Below are positions 47,582 to 57,452 of a stretch of DNA of 64,000 nucleotides, piece after piece (position 1 is the stretch's first letter; every line of letters starts with the position of its first letter). The notes beneath the pieces are model-generated. The model was not told the origin of the DNA, searched no databases, and worked only from the letters and a program-made list of their open reading frames with translations. The position numbers and the translations under genes were made by a program. This stretch comes from Segatella copri (GTDB lineage: Bacteria > Bacteroidota > Bacteroidia > Bacteroidales > Bacteroidaceae). The stretch is from the NCBI RefSeq assembly GCF_026015625.1, contig NZ_JAPDVG010000001.1:124001-188000 (forward strand), read 5' to 3'.

Positions 47582-48883
47582 ATGATGAGAAAATCTATAA
47601 AAAACAGTTTAAATATAATCCTCGCAGCCAGTCTCCTAATGAGCTGCAGCGCAAGCAATGATGCGCCTGATACCCTTGCCGACGGCTCGCATGCCGTGAA
47701 GTTGAGCATGAGAGTGGGTGTAAGCGCAGGTGTTGTTACCGGCTCACGAGAACTTGATACATGGGATGGAGCACAGCAGGTGAATGATATGAGAATCTAC
47801 GTCTTCAGATGCCCCGAAGCCAAAAAGGGCACCTCAGAAGAAGCATATACCTATTGCACCCCTATTGGAACGGAAGCAGCCAAGAATGGTTACTATTCCG
47901 TTGACGCATTCAACAATAGAGAACCCTACTATTCTGCCGATCACCAGAACATGCCCGAGCAGCATCTATACACCTTCGTACCCTATCTGCAGAACGGCTA
48001 CTACTACCAGTTTCTAGCCATAGGAAGAGATGACAAATACGCAACGAACAAAGTACTTACAGAACCCAAATTCACTGAAAAAGAAACGAAACTGGAGGAC
48101 GCAAGAATCGCCCTCACCGAGGAGGCAAAAAACAGCGTCAAACTCGGTATCCTCAATACCACAGAGCTGTTTAGCGGCATTCTGCAAGACGAGAATACCC
48201 AAGAGGAAGCCCCCGTTCTCGTAACGGAAGAGACGAAATACTTCCAGCGCACGCTGACCGCCAGCCGTAACGTGGCTGGTTTGATGATTTACGTAGAAAA
48301 CATCCCGGCACAGGTGGAGTCGAATGCAGCAGGAGACGTGAGCACCGTTCCCTTCACGCCCACCTCTCTATCCGTTGTAGCCACCGGCATTACCACCGAA
48401 ACGCTGATAAGGCAGAAGCAGGCACCGGCAGATGCTGAACCGTTGACTTATCAGACGTTGGGCACCATCGACCTCACCCCCTCAAACGGATGGACCGTAG
48501 ATGCTAAAGAGAACATATTCAAGCGAGCTGAAGACTCCCAAAAAGGATGGAAGGCAAACAGCTACATGATAAGCAACTTCATGATGCCTACACCAGAGGG
48601 AAAAATGCAGAAAAGCAAGAACTCGGCAGAGAACGAAACCACCTTCTATCTGCATTACACGGATGGCACGCACCACCGGTACGACAACATCAGGAAGTCT
48701 ACAACCACTGGCGACAAGTTCAAATTCCCTATCGAGGCAAACCACCTGTATTGCCTGGGAGCCAAGAGCAAGACCGTGAACCAGCCATACGACCTGAAGG
48801 AGTATTACGAGCCGGTGATGACCGACGTGAAGGTTGAGATAGAACCAGCCTTCGAAAAAAAACATGAATTTGAAACAGAATAA
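47582..48883 (+). CDS. Fimbrillin-family minor subunit (lipoprotein), 433 aa
   Basis: Two ATGs at 47582/47585. Lipoprotein signal 'ASLLMSCSASND', then a beta-rich body with a 'WDGAQQVNDMRIYVFRC' strand typical of fimbrillin-like proteins. The C-terminal part has 'FPIEANHLYCLGAK', which corresponds to the fimbrillin C-terminal signature. Probably a minor or near-tip subunit like FimC/Mfa3-type proteins. Confidence 0.75.
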   Translation: MMRKSIKNSLNIILAASLLMSCSASNDAPDTLADGSHAVKLSMRVGVSAGVVTGSRELDTWDGAQQVNDMRIYVFRCPEAKKGTSEEAYTYCTPIGTEAAKNGYYSVDAFNNREPYYSADHQNMPEQHLYTFVPYLQNGYYYQFLAIGRDDKYATNKVLTEPKFTEKETKLEDARIALTEEAKNSVKLGILNTTELFSGILQDENTQEEAPVLVTEETKYFQRTLTASRNVAGLMIYVENIPAQVESNAAGDVSTVPFTPTSLSVVATGITTETLIRQKQAPADAEPLTYQTLGTIDLTPSNGWTVDAKENIFKRAEDSQKGWKANSYMISNFMMPTPEGKMQKSKNSAENETTFYLHYTDGTHHRYDNIRKSTTTGDKFKFPIEANHLYCLGAKSKTVNQPYDLKEYYEPVMTDVKVEIEPAFEKKHEFETE

Positions 48884-48917
48884 ACGTTACAAAACAGCAT
48901 AAAAACGGAAATAGAAT

Positions 48918-50384
48918 ATGCAGAAATCAAGATTTAGCATCTATAAGATAAGCTCCATCAAGATGAACGCCATCAGGATGAACACCATCAGGATAGGCAT
49001 GGCGGTAGGGGTTTGCTTCCTCCTCGCACTAGCTGCGGGATGCAGCAGCGATGCCGATCTGCCACCCTATCCAGATGGCAGCAATGGAGATGCAGGCATG
49101 AATCAGCCTTCGGAAAACGAAGATGAGATTACGACAGTTCCCTTCACCATCACTCTGGGCGGATTAAGCGGCAGCGATGGCAATGCCAAGCAAGATGGCA
49201 GAAACACCCGTGTAGCTCCTCCTGGTGCAGGATCCTCTTCCTCGTCGGGCACAATAGACGAGGACAACGGATATACTGAGACCGACAACGTCAATGCCGT
49301 AAGGCTGATAGCTTTTCGCCGAAGAGTTCAGAACAATGGAGAAAATACTGCAACCTATGATGCCGCAGTCAACGATATCCAGGGCTTCGAGTACGACCCT
49401 ACCAACGACAGGGTGATTAATGGAAAGCCCACGTTAGAAGACGGCAAGAAAGACGATTATCTTTCGGGAAAGCCCCACAAGCACTATGTGGTAAAGGGCA
49501 CCTTCGGCATCAGCAGGGGCTACGAATACCGCATCATTGCCCTCGCTTACGATAGCCAGGAGAAATCGCCCTATCCCCAGTATGAGGAAAACAATGTGGT
49601 TACCACGAAAATGCTCAATTTAAAAAAAGGTACTACATTTCAGGAGTTCAATGCCACGTTTACGAGTTACCTGGTCAAGGATGATGGCAAAACCGACACC
49701 CCCAACAACTGGCTTGGCTATCTGAAAAATAAAACTCTCTTACTGCATCATGTAGATAGCTTGAGCCGCCAGCTCATCACGGTGCCGCAGCTCTTCTATG
49801 GCACCCTCTACCAGAAGGGAGATGCCACCCAAAATCCAATCATCTCTTCTGCTGATTACCAGAAGGAAAATCTGGGGAACAACACCCCTACGCCGCTTGT
49901 AGGAACACTCTATAGAGGCATGGCAGAAGTGGAGGTTCATATCACTCATGCCGCCCATCACAGCATTACAGCGCAGACGCAATGGTATTGCCTACTTGCC
50001 GACAACGTACTTACCCAGATGCCTCTTACCAGCTACGACGGTTTTAAGCAGGGTGGGGAACCTATCAAAAAGTATTCAGAAAAGGGAGGCTCCTATACCG
50101 CCATTGCCTATGCCCCCTTCCCAGATGTAGGCAAAGAAGTGGTGCTCAAGGCATTTGTGCTGCCAGGCAAGACCCATCTTGCCGTGAGAATAGGCTTCGA
50201 TGCCTATCCTCACGCCCACAACTATCAGATAAAGGCAAAGGATATGATGTCTTCTGAAGCAGCCACGGGCGTTATCGTGGTAGATGGAGTCAGCAACCTC
50301 TTCTATCTGAGACGAAACCATAAATATGTCTTCACATACACTGATCAAGGAAAACTTACAGACTCCAGACATTTGCTCGAATAA
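48918..50384 (+). CDS. Fimbrillin-family minor subunit (lipoprotein), up to 488 aa
   Basis: The most likely functional start is one of three in-frame Met codons between residues 16 and 28, because the lipobox 'LALAAGCSSD' needs a nearby hydrophobic core (MAVGVCFLLALAAG); the frame itself opens at 48918. This N-terminal region is coded by three 15-bp repeats (48958-49000). A Gly/Ser-rich acidic stretch and fimbrillin-like strands follow, with a 'RRNHKYVFTY' ending. Probably an adaptor between shaft and tip. Confidence 0.7.
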   Translation: MQKSRFSIYKISSIKMNAIRMNTIRIGMAVGVCFLLALAAGCSSDADLPPYPDGSNGDAGMNQPSENEDEITTVPFTITLGGLSGSDGNAKQDGRNTRVAPPGAGSSSSSGTIDEDNGYTETDNVNAVRLIAFRRRVQNNGENTATYDAAVNDIQGFEYDPTNDRVINGKPTLEDGKKDDYLSGKPHKHYVVKGTFGISRGYEYRIIALAYDSQEKSPYPQYEENNVVTTKMLNLKKGTTFQEFNATFTSYLVKDDGKTDTPNNWLGYLKNKTLLLHHVDSLSRQLITVPQLFYGTLYQKGDATQNPIISSADYQKENLGNNTPTPLVGTLYRGMAEVEVHITHAAHHSITAQTQWYCLLADNVLTQMPLTSYDGFKQGGEPIKKYSEKGGSYTAIAYAPFPDVGKEVVLKAFVLPGKTHLAVRIGFDAYPHAHNYQIKAKDMMSSEAATGVIVVDGVSNLFYLRRNHKYVFTYTDQGKLTDSRHLLE

Positions 50385-50435
50385 GATCAAGAGAATTATC
50401 AAGACGTTATGCTATGTTTTAAAATCAAACAGACA

Positions 50436-53400
50436 ATGAAACAGCATTTTATATACAAAACTTTCATATCATTTTTGTTGGCATTCCTGATGGTTGTGCC
50501 CGCCTCTATCCAGGCGGCACAACCCAAGGATGACAACACCAGTCCCTATTTCGAGAGTGCTGCCGTTAGAGACTCGTTCAAGAACTGCAAGAAACCCATC
50601 TGGACCAACAACTGGGATGATCTGCCAGACGACAAGCACCAAGACCATTTTGTGGAGTTCAACAATCACCCCAAATATTACAACATGACATTCCGTGAGC
50701 TGCGCAACCGCCGTGCCCTTACAGGCGAATCGTGCACCATTAACAAATTGATTGGTGTGGTAGGCGTAGGCAGCTGGGCAAAGGATATGGGCGCCCTTAC
50801 CGACGATTCACTCGACAACTATGCACAGGTAAACTCAGTGGTAAGAGCAGGTGTAACCGTTGACCCGATTGTGAGCGTAAGAGATATGGACAATTACTAC
50901 TCCAAGGGCACGGTGGCAGGCTATACCATCGTAGCAGGTTCGGGCAGCAGCGTGCTCAGCCTCGATGTAATCAAGGCTTTCTCCATCGGATTCTATCGCG
51001 ACGGCAAGCTGCAGGGCGTAAAGGCGGTGAGAGAAGGACAGGATGGTTCGGGAGTAACGCTGAAGCTGCTCCAGATACCGGGTTCCGACAACATCTGCGC
51101 CATGCTGACGGCAGAAAGCGACTGGCTCTTCGATGAAATCACTCTCGACTGCTCGGGCGGCATTCAGGCAGAAGTGGCGAATATTCTGAAAATCAAATAT
51201 GCCTTCGTGGGCGAATCTACGGAGTTTACCATTACCGATGGAGGCATCAAAAAATACAACGAATATTTCAAAGACGACAAGCAGGTGGCGCTCAAAGAGA
51301 TGAAAGGCTGGCGCCCTATTATCCTCGGCATCCCCCTGCCTTTCCTGGACGACGATATAAAGAAGATGACAGATGATAATCTGGACAATTTCGCCACCAT
51401 CGTCCCTCTTCTTAACATAGGTTACCAGGGCGGAGCCAAGTTTATGATGCAGAACGACAAGAACCCGCAAGGCGAAGCATTCGAGGCTGGCATGGAGGCT
51501 GGCTTCAAATACAAGATGGATGCCCTGCTGAGCCTCAATGCAGGAACATGGGTCAACGTGCTGCTCTTCGACCACAAGGGAAACAAGGTGCAGGAAGAAA
51601 CGATTTCTGCCCAGGTGCTCAACCTCTCGCTGGTGCAGATTGGCGACGGAACGGTGAGCATCAAGGCAAAGGTGCCGTTTTCAGGATGCGAAATCAGATT
51701 CCTTACGGTTCTCGGAGTAGATGCAGGCGTCATCGGCATCCACTATGGATTCGTAAGAATGGCTCCAGATGTATCCCACCGGTGCCCCATCAATCCTACC
51801 ATCAACAGCAATGTCTGCCCATCGCAGACTTCGTTTACTCTCCGTTCTAATCCGAAAGTAAGCGTAACATGGAAGCTGACGGGTGCCTGGGATTTGAATG
51901 GCAACGTCATCCTGAACACCACTCCCGTGAAGGTGACTGCCGATGGCCATGTAACCGGCATGCTGCCGGGCAAATATACCTTCAAGGCTACGGCTAAGGA
52001 CGGATGCAGCGACGAGACCACCATCACCGTGGGCGGATTCGGAAAGGGTGTAACGCTGTGCGGCAAACCGCTTATCAACGATACTGAAAAAGCCGTCTAT
52101 GCTCTCTCCACCGACAAGCACGCTACCTCAGGTTCGCTGATTTCCATTTCCGACCTCCAAAATCCTCTGAATATTCTCAACAAGGATGATACTTCGTATG
52201 CAGAATACATCAGCGGTCTCAACCTGGGCAACAACCTGGGCATCATCGGTATCAAAAGAATAGAGGAGAATAGTCTGATATATGATGCTACCGGCCGACA
52301 CGAAGGTGAATCAGAGCCGGAAGCCGTCAAGAGAGCTCAACCTAAGCGCATCGGATTCGTGGTAGAAGCCACGGGAACGGTGCTGAACCTGCATGCACTG
52401 GAGTTCTTGCATATAAGATGCTATCATAACGGCGAGGAAATATATCGCCATCTGATAGACGAGAACAATGCCATCAGTGCCGACCTGATAGGTTCTGAGA
52501 AAGTGCAGAAAGTGAGATATTCCATCGAGGTGCCTTCCATTGACAAGAATGGAAAGCCAACCCAGATGGACGAGTTCCAACTCTGGTATTCGGGTGCAGT
52601 CAATCTGGGCGTTTCTAAACTCCGTATCTACTATGCCTTTATCGAGGAGGCTTCCGACTACTGTTCTTCGCCACTTGCATGTAGCAGTATGGTGATGTCG
52701 CATAATCATTCACATACTACCATCAATGCTAATGAAACCAAATTTGGCGGAGCGGTGAGTGTGGCTACTGTAGATGATAACTTAGGTTATCTGGTGGATG
52801 ATGACTTGAATACCTATATGGCGGTTGCCAATACGGTAAGTCTGGGAGTTGGTCAAACATTCGCCGTAAAGATGGGTAGAACACTCGACTATCATCATCA
52901 GTTGGGAATTGTCATTGACAACAAGACTTTCCTGGCAGCCGTAAACGTAGGAGACTGGCTAACGGTAGAAACCTTCAAAGAAGGTAATTCTACGGGAGAT
53001 AAATTTACCGACTGGGACGTGATTTCCGCTAAAGTAGCGGGTTATGGCGATAAGAATATCCTCTTCCTTCAGCCAAAGAAAGCGTATGACGAGGTGCGAT
53101 TTACTTTAGGCAAAATTGTAGGCGCATTGGATGTGCAGAAATTCTACGGACTCGTGACACGTGGTGATATTGATAATGATGGTATTCCTGACTGTAAGGA
53201 CAACAACTCGTGCGTAGATGGTGTAGACGATATCGTTGTCAACAATGTATGCGTAGGAGATACGATTGTCGTAACTGCTACCGGATTGACCGGAGTAGAT
53301 TATCATCTTTACTTCGGTGATAAGAATGCGGGAGATAATGGCATCGTGTCTCTGCATTCTACATCAGACACCAAGAACAATATAAAATATTCTTATATCA

Positions 53401-55295
53401 CCAAGAAGCCGGGCGAATATCAGCTCAGTTTCTTCGACGGCAGCGGGAGGCCACTCTCTTCAGTAGTATATCAGGTTCATCCATTACAGACCCGATGGCT
53501 TCCGAGTGCATCTACCAATGAATGGAACAAGTGGGACAACTGGAGCGACGGTTCGCCTTACTGCTGCACCAACGCCATCATTTCGTCGGATGCCGATAAC
53601 TTCCCAATGCTGGGCACGCCAGTGAAGCCAGCCGACTACTGCTGCAAGGACATCTTCTTCGAACCCCGTTCGGCGGTGGATAACGTGCCATCGCTCAACT
53701 ATCGCAAGGCATGGGTAGAACTGGAGCAGAAGCCGAACCATTACTATCTGCTGAGTGCACCACTCAAGCAGATGTACACGGGCGATATGTTCATGCCTGC
53801 CGACACCACGAAGGCGAAATACTTCGAGGATCTGAACGAAGGAAACTGGAAGGAACAGCGCTTCAACCCGAGCATCTACCAGCGCCTCTGGGCGGCTGCG
53901 CATCCGGGTAAGATTTATTCGCTAGACAGCAAGGGAAATCCGGTTTTGACGGATGATAAAACGCTCGCCGTGAAAGAGGCCACCTGGTCGCACAACTTCA
54001 ATGCCGTGGCTAAGCCTTACGGCATGGGTGAAGGCTTCTCTATGTGGATAGACAACGGCAATCTGCCGGCTACCAATAAGTTCTGTATCCGCCTGCCTAA
54101 GGCGCATAAAGAATATAGTTACTTCGTGGATTACGATCAGGAGAAAGTGGCTAGTGAAACAGTGACGAAAGATGCAGATAAGATAAACCGTTTCATCTAC
54201 GAACCGGATTCTCCGCAGGAGGGCGACTTGACGATGGAATATAAGTATCTGTCGGAAGGCAAGGAAGTGACGGAGAACCGCACGGTGTTCGTGGGGCAGA
54301 GCGAGTATTATATTACGCTGAAATCGGATATTCCTACGCAGACCTTCGTGCTGGGCAACCCATTCATGAGCCGCCTGAATATCAAGAAGTTCCTGGAGGT
54401 GAATGAGAACGTGAGCAGTGTGAAGGTGGAAGTAGAGAATGAATTAGGAGATATGGAAGAGCAGACAGTAAGCAAGGTCGCTTCTACGGGCAATGCCACC
54501 ACCATCGCCCCAATGCAGGCATTCTATGTTACCACAAATGATAAGCCGAGTACGGAAATCACCCTGCTGCTCACCCCAGAAATGATTGGTGGAAGCAAGA
54601 AGGCTACTGAGGAAAGTAAACCTGCTGAAGCCAAGGGACTGAAAGTGTGTGTGGAAAGCCTGAAGACGCGAAGCAAATCAGCAGCTATGCTGGTGATGGA
54701 GAATTCAGAAACTGCTTATGATGTTTCTGCCGGTTCTTCTTTCAAGAACTCTGTATGGGTTCCAACTCTTCTGGATAGTGAAGTGAAGTCACCTTTGAAG
54801 GTATTTGGTATTCAGCAGAGTCAGGCTTACGATATCCTTCCGATGACTGGCGCTACATCTTTAGGAATCTATCTGTCGCAAAAGGATAGCATCCGTATCG
54901 AGGTAAAACCTATTCAGGGTGTTGATATGAGCGGATATGTTCTCCATGATATGCTTTCGGGTGCCGATTATTCACTTGATTCTCCTCTCATTATTGCGGA
55001 TGCCGAGACCTCGTTAGGCAGATTTGTTATCAGAAGCCGTTATGGAAGTACAGATGTGACATCTGTCGATACTGATCAGCGCATCAGTATTGTTCAGGAA
55101 GGTTCTTCTGTCCTCGTGCAATCTGCCTGCGGTCTGCTCAAGAGTGTCAAGGTCATAGACCTGAATGGCAGAATCATCAGCAGGGTACAGGGAAATGGTT
55201 CAAGGTGTTTAAAGGCGAGCATAGCCACAGGCATTCAAATCATACACATAGAATTGACAGATGGTAGCAGCAAGGACTATAAGATGATTTTCTAA
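50436..55295 (+). CDS. Large putative fimbrial tip adhesin with T9SS-like C-terminal end
   Basis: 1,619 codons from the ATG at 50436. A normal signal peptide (cleaved about residue 26, before AQPKDD), not a lipobox. The body has several repeated domains with 'TDDSLDNYAQVN', 'TDDNLDNFATIV' and 'VDDDLNTYMAVAN', a Ca-binding-like 'GDIDNDGIPDCKDNN' and Ig-like parts. The last 80 residues (from 'SVLVQSACGLLKSVKVIDLNG', written here to 20: SVLVQSACGLLKSVKVIDLN) resemble the type A sorting domain of type IX cargo. It is the last gene of the fimbrial operon, the place of Mfa5-type tip proteins. Confidence 0.75.
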   Translation: MKQHFIYKTFISFLLAFLMVVPASIQAAQPKDDNTSPYFESAAVRDSFKNCKKPIWTNNWDDLPDDKHQDHFVEFNNHPKYYNMTFRELRNRRALTGESCTINKLIGVVGVGSWAKDMGALTDDSLDNYAQVNSVVRAGVTVDPIVSVRDMDNYYSKGTVAGYTIVAGSGSSVLSLDVIKAFSIGFYRDGKLQGVKAVREGQDGSGVTLKLLQIPGSDNICAMLTAESDWLFDEITLDCSGGIQAEVANILKIKYAFVGESTEFTITDGGIKKYNEYFKDDKQVALKEMKGWRPIILGIPLPFLDDDIKKMTDDNLDNFATIVPLLNIGYQGGAKFMMQNDKNPQGEAFEAGMEAGFKYKMDALLSLNAGTWVNVLLFDHKGNKVQEETISAQVLNLSLVQIGDGTVSIKAKVPFSGCEIRFLTVLGVDAGVIGIHYGFVRMAPDVSHRCPINPTINSNVCPSQTSFTLRSNPKVSVTWKLTGAWDLNGNVILNTTPVKVTADGHVTGMLPGKYTFKATAKDGCSDETTITVGGFGKGVTLCGKPLINDTEKAVYALSTDKHATSGSLISISDLQNPLNILNKDDTSYAEYISGLNLGNNLGIIGIKRIEENSLIYDATGRHEGESEPEAVKRAQPKRIGFVVEATGTVLNLHALEFLHIRCYHNGEEIYRHLIDENNAISADLIGSEKVQKVRYSIEVPSIDKNGKPTQMDEFQLWYSGAVNLGVSKLRIYYAFIEEASDYCSSPLACSSMVMSHNHSHTTINANETKFGGAVSVATVDDNLGYLVDDDLNTYMAVANTVSLGVGQTFAVKMGRTLDYHHQLGIVIDNKTFLAAVNVGDWLTVETFKEGNSTGDKFTDWDVISAKVAGYGDKNILFLQPKKAYDEVRFTLGKIVGALDVQKFYGLVTRGDIDNDGIPDCKDNNSCVDGVDDIVVNNVCVGDTIVVTATGLTGVDYHLYFGDKNAGDNGIVSLHSTSDTKNNIKYSYITKKPGEYQLSFFDGSGRPLSSVVYQVHPLQTRWLPSASTNEWNKWDNWSDGSPYCCTNAIISSDADNFPMLGTPVKPADYCCKDIFFEPRSAVDNVPSLNYRKAWVELEQKPNHYYLLSAPLKQMYTGDMFMPADTTKAKYFEDLNEGNWKEQRFNPSIYQRLWAAAHPGKIYSLDSKGNPVLTDDKTLAVKEATWSHNFNAVAKPYGMGEGFSMWIDNGNLPATNKFCIRLPKAHKEYSYFVDYDQEKVASETVTKDADKINRFIYEPDSPQEGDLTMEYKYLSEGKEVTENRTVFVGQSEYYITLKSDIPTQTFVLGNPFMSRLNIKKFLEVNENVSSVKVEVENELGDMEEQTVSKVASTGNATTIAPMQAFYVTTNDKPSTEITLLLTPEMIGGSKKATEESKPAEAKGLKVCVESLKTRSKSAAMLVMENSETAYDVSAGSSFKNSVWVPTLLDSEVKSPLKVFGIQQSQAYDILPMTGATSLGIYLSQKDSIRIEVKPIQGVDMSGYVLHDMLSGADYSLDSPLIIADAETSLGRFVIRSRYGSTDVTSVDTDQRISIVQEGSSVLVQSACGLLKSVKVIDLNGRIISRVQGNGSRCLKASIATGIQIIHIELTDGSSKDYKMIF

Positions 55296-55335
55296 GTGAA
55301 ATCAGAATAGCGAATTACATCTTTTACTTATAATT

Positions 55336-55370
55336 ATCCCTGCCAGCTTGTGAAAGCTGGCAGGGATTTT
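55336..55370 (+). terminator. Terminator of the fimbrial operon
   Basis: Perfect 14-bp stem (55336-55349 with 55354-55367), GTGA loop, then TTTTATTT. Confidence 0.9.
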
Positions 55371-55405
55371 TATTTGAAAATCAAAAGATTCAAAGAATCA
55401 TATAT

Positions 55406-55504
55406 TGAGTCCACTTGAAAAAGTCATTTTTACGAAACGTGTCATTGATTGTCAATAAGTTACAAAGACAAAAATATGATTCAGGACTTTTTCAAGTGGA
55501 CTCA
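55406..55504. mobile_element. 99-bp MITE-like element with perfect 20-bp inverted repeats
   Basis: TGAGTCCACTTGAAAAAGTC at 55406-55425 is repeated exactly in inverse at 55485-55504. The interior (59 bp) has no gene. This is the architecture of an IS-derived non-autonomous element. The parental IS was not identified, and no target duplication is obvious at the ends. Confidence 0.75.
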
Positions 55505-55711
55505 GTACATTTAATTTTGAGTGCTAAATTACTCTTTATTTTCGACATATGCAAGAGTCGTGAAAATACTTAATTTTCACAATGTATACGATTTTTTTAA
55601 TGATTCTCAGAAAAGTATACAAAATAGGGGAAAAAGTGAGCAATTTACGTTACTCGCCTTCTTCCCCTTACTTTTATAAATTTACGGTAGGTGCAGAGCG
55701 ATGCACAATCC

Positions 55712-55792
55712 TTATTTCATCGCCATCTTGATAGAATCCTTACCCACCTTGGCGATAACCAAAGACTCGGAAACAGCATAAGAGGGTGTAAC
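55712..55792 (-). pseudogene. C-terminal remnant A of an unknown protein
   Basis: 27 codons ending in AVSESLVIAKVGKDSIKMAM-K and a stop at 55712-55714. It matches 13 of 21 residues with the remnant at 57257-57370. There is no upstream frame. The 500 bases on its left (55505-55711) hold no gene that I can see. Confidence 0.5.
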
Positions 55793-55811
55793 TTAATATA
55801 CTACCCACTCA

Positions 55812-56024
55812 TTAATTTAGTGTAAACTTGCATTTAGGAAAGTTCGAACACCCATAAAAAGAGCCATATCTTCCATTGCGTAAAACTAACTGACCACCAC
55901 ATTGTGGGCAAACACCTTGCCTTATTAAACTCTTTGCTCTATATTGCCTATCTTTAACATTCTGCTTGTGCTGTCTAATTTCTTCCTTATCTGCTAATGT
56001 GTAATACCGACATGTACCATAAGC
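55812..56024 (-). pseudogene. 3' fragment of a protein with a topoisomerase-type zinc finger (NERD-protein-like)
   Basis: About 70 codons open from a TAG to the stop at 55812-55814 with no start codon. The end reads [20 protein letters not shown] followed by CSNFPKCKF, a C4 topoisomerase-type zinc finger. This finger ends many NERD-domain and related nuclease proteins in Bacteroidota; no NERD domain itself is left. It lies 45 bp beyond the end of the Abi gene on the same strand. Confidence 0.6.
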
Positions 56025-56068
56025 CTATAGTTTTATATATCGGGGCAAAAAGACTATTTTACTTGAAA

Positions 56069-56971
56069 TTACCTCCATAATGGTTCCATTTGCCATCCCT
56101 GCGGAAAGCCGAGAGCTTTTAAGTCAATTTCGGGAAACCGAATGAACAACCATGTTATTTTAGATTGCATATCATTATTGGGGGATATAACATTAAGAAA
56201 GTACTTGATGATGCACAGATCGAAGTAAGCACGCATGGAATCTGTTGGTAGCGTTATCCATTCTCTTTCAGGACTATTTGGAATCGCTGGCTGAATAGCA
56301 TTCTGTTTGTTCCATACTCTTGAATGATGACCACAGGCATTTCGAGTAACAGCAATAACTGTAAGCCATGACTCAAACACATTGATAGGCAAACCAAAAC
56401 GTTTAGCTATGCGTTTGCGTATGCGATTTTGTTTGATGTTACGATAAATAGCATTGACATTTCCAATAGTAAGCAACTCGCCTAAAATCCACGATGGTGG
56501 ATATGGCTCAGAATAGGTTCGCTTGAAATGAAGAACAAACTCCTCCTTGGATTTGCTGTATTCCTTGGATATAGCCCGCATTGTTTCATTAAATCTGGAA
56601 CTATCCAAGAAATAAGAAGAGTCAGTAAGCCAAAAAGGATTGCCCGTCATATCTGCTGTTATTTGCATTACTGCCCGTCTGATAGCAATTTCAATCTTTT
56701 CTATCTCATTGAACATGAGTAGTCTCAGTTTCTTATCAAAACGATAAAGCATCATCACTTTCTTGAAGGATGAACCTTCCTTGTATAAATGTGCTGTCTT
56801 GGGCATCTTCAACAAAGGATACATATAAGCAGACAATCTGTAATAACCAATATTGTCAATGTACTGTATGGCTTTGTTCCTATCATAAATCTGTAAACCT
56901 CGTGATTCAAGCAAATTAACGAGATTTTCTGAAGATTCAAATCGTTTTGTAAAAGGTACAAGATTTGCCAT
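56069..56971 (-). CDS. Abi_2-family abortive infection protein
   Basis: 300 residues from the ATG at 56971; upstream in-frame sequence is AT-rich leader behind the promoter. 'LLESRGLQIYDRNKAIQYIDNIGYYRLSAYMYPL' (given in two parts: LLESRGLQIYDRNKA and IQYIDNIGYYRLSAYMYPL), 'FDKKLRLLMFNEIEKIEIAIR' and 'RNACGHHSRVWN' are the conserved parts of Abi_2 (AbiD/AbiF) proteins. These contain a HEPN-like R-x4-6-H site (RNACGHH), so it probably acts as an RNase that stops infected cells. A lone gene in a decayed region. Confidence 0.85.
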   Translation of the reverse strand: MANLVPFTKRFESSENLVNLLESRGLQIYDRNKAIQYIDNIGYYRLSAYMYPLLKMPKTAHLYKEGSSFKKVMMLYRFDKKLRLLMFNEIEKIEIAIRRAVMQITADMTGNPFWLTDSSYFLDSSRFNETMRAISKEYSKSKEEFVLHFKRTYSEPYPPSWILGELLTIGNVNAIYRNIKQNRIRKRIAKRFGLPINVFESWLTVIAVTRNACGHHSRVWNKQNAIQPAIPNSPEREWITLPTDSMRAYFDLCIIKYFLNVISPNNDMQSKITWLFIRFPEIDLKALGFPQGWQMEPLWR

Positions 56972-57045
56972 ATTCAAATGTGTATAAATAAAAACGCCTC
57001 GCACGATTTGAGCATTGTTAAGAGGCTTGGCGAGGACTGACGCTG

Positions 57046-57076
57046 CAAAGATACGAATAATTATTGAAATCACAAA
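57046..57076 (-). promoter_or_regulatory. Promoter of the Abi_2 gene
   Basis: Minus strand TTTG (57073-57076), 19 bp, TATCTTTG (57046-57053). The leader of about 70 bases contains a CCTCGC/GCGAGG stem. Confidence 0.7.
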
Positions 57077-57192
57077 ATTTTCCGCAAGAAAAATCTCGCA
57101 AAAGTGAATATTTATGTTTAATAGTATAAAAACGAGCTGTAAAACCATGTTCTGCTTACAAAACAAGAAAGAAGAAATGGGAATTACCATTC

Positions 57193-57235
57193 AAAAAAGA
57201 GTTTGACGCACCAATTCCTGGGCACCAAACTCTTT
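57193..57235 (-). terminator. Terminator retained by remnant B
   Basis: AAAGAGTTTG (57196-57205) pairs with CAAACTCTTT (57226-57235), with a T-run on the minus strand (complement of 57193-57198). It lies just after the stop of remnant B. Confidence 0.65.
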
Positions 57236-57256
57236 ATATTTTAGAATCTACGAAGT

Positions 57257-57370
57257 TTATTTTACGGCAACCTTGATGGCATTATCACCGAATTTTGCGA
57301 TGACCATGGTTTCTGATACAGCGCAGGAAGCGGTACCGTCTACATGAGCTATGGGCTCAGAACATTGATA
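57257..57370 (-). pseudogene. C-terminal remnant B, paralogous to remnant A
   Basis: 38 codons, no start, ending AVSETMVIAKFGDNAIKVAV-K and a stop at 57257-57259. The parent protein is not recognised. It keeps its terminator, so a full gene once ended here. Confidence 0.5.
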
Positions 57371-57452
57371 TCAATATTAAAAACCACAGACAACAGTCAC
57401 CTAATATGTGTCCAATTCAAATTGTGTACGAACTCGTACACTTTTGAATAGC

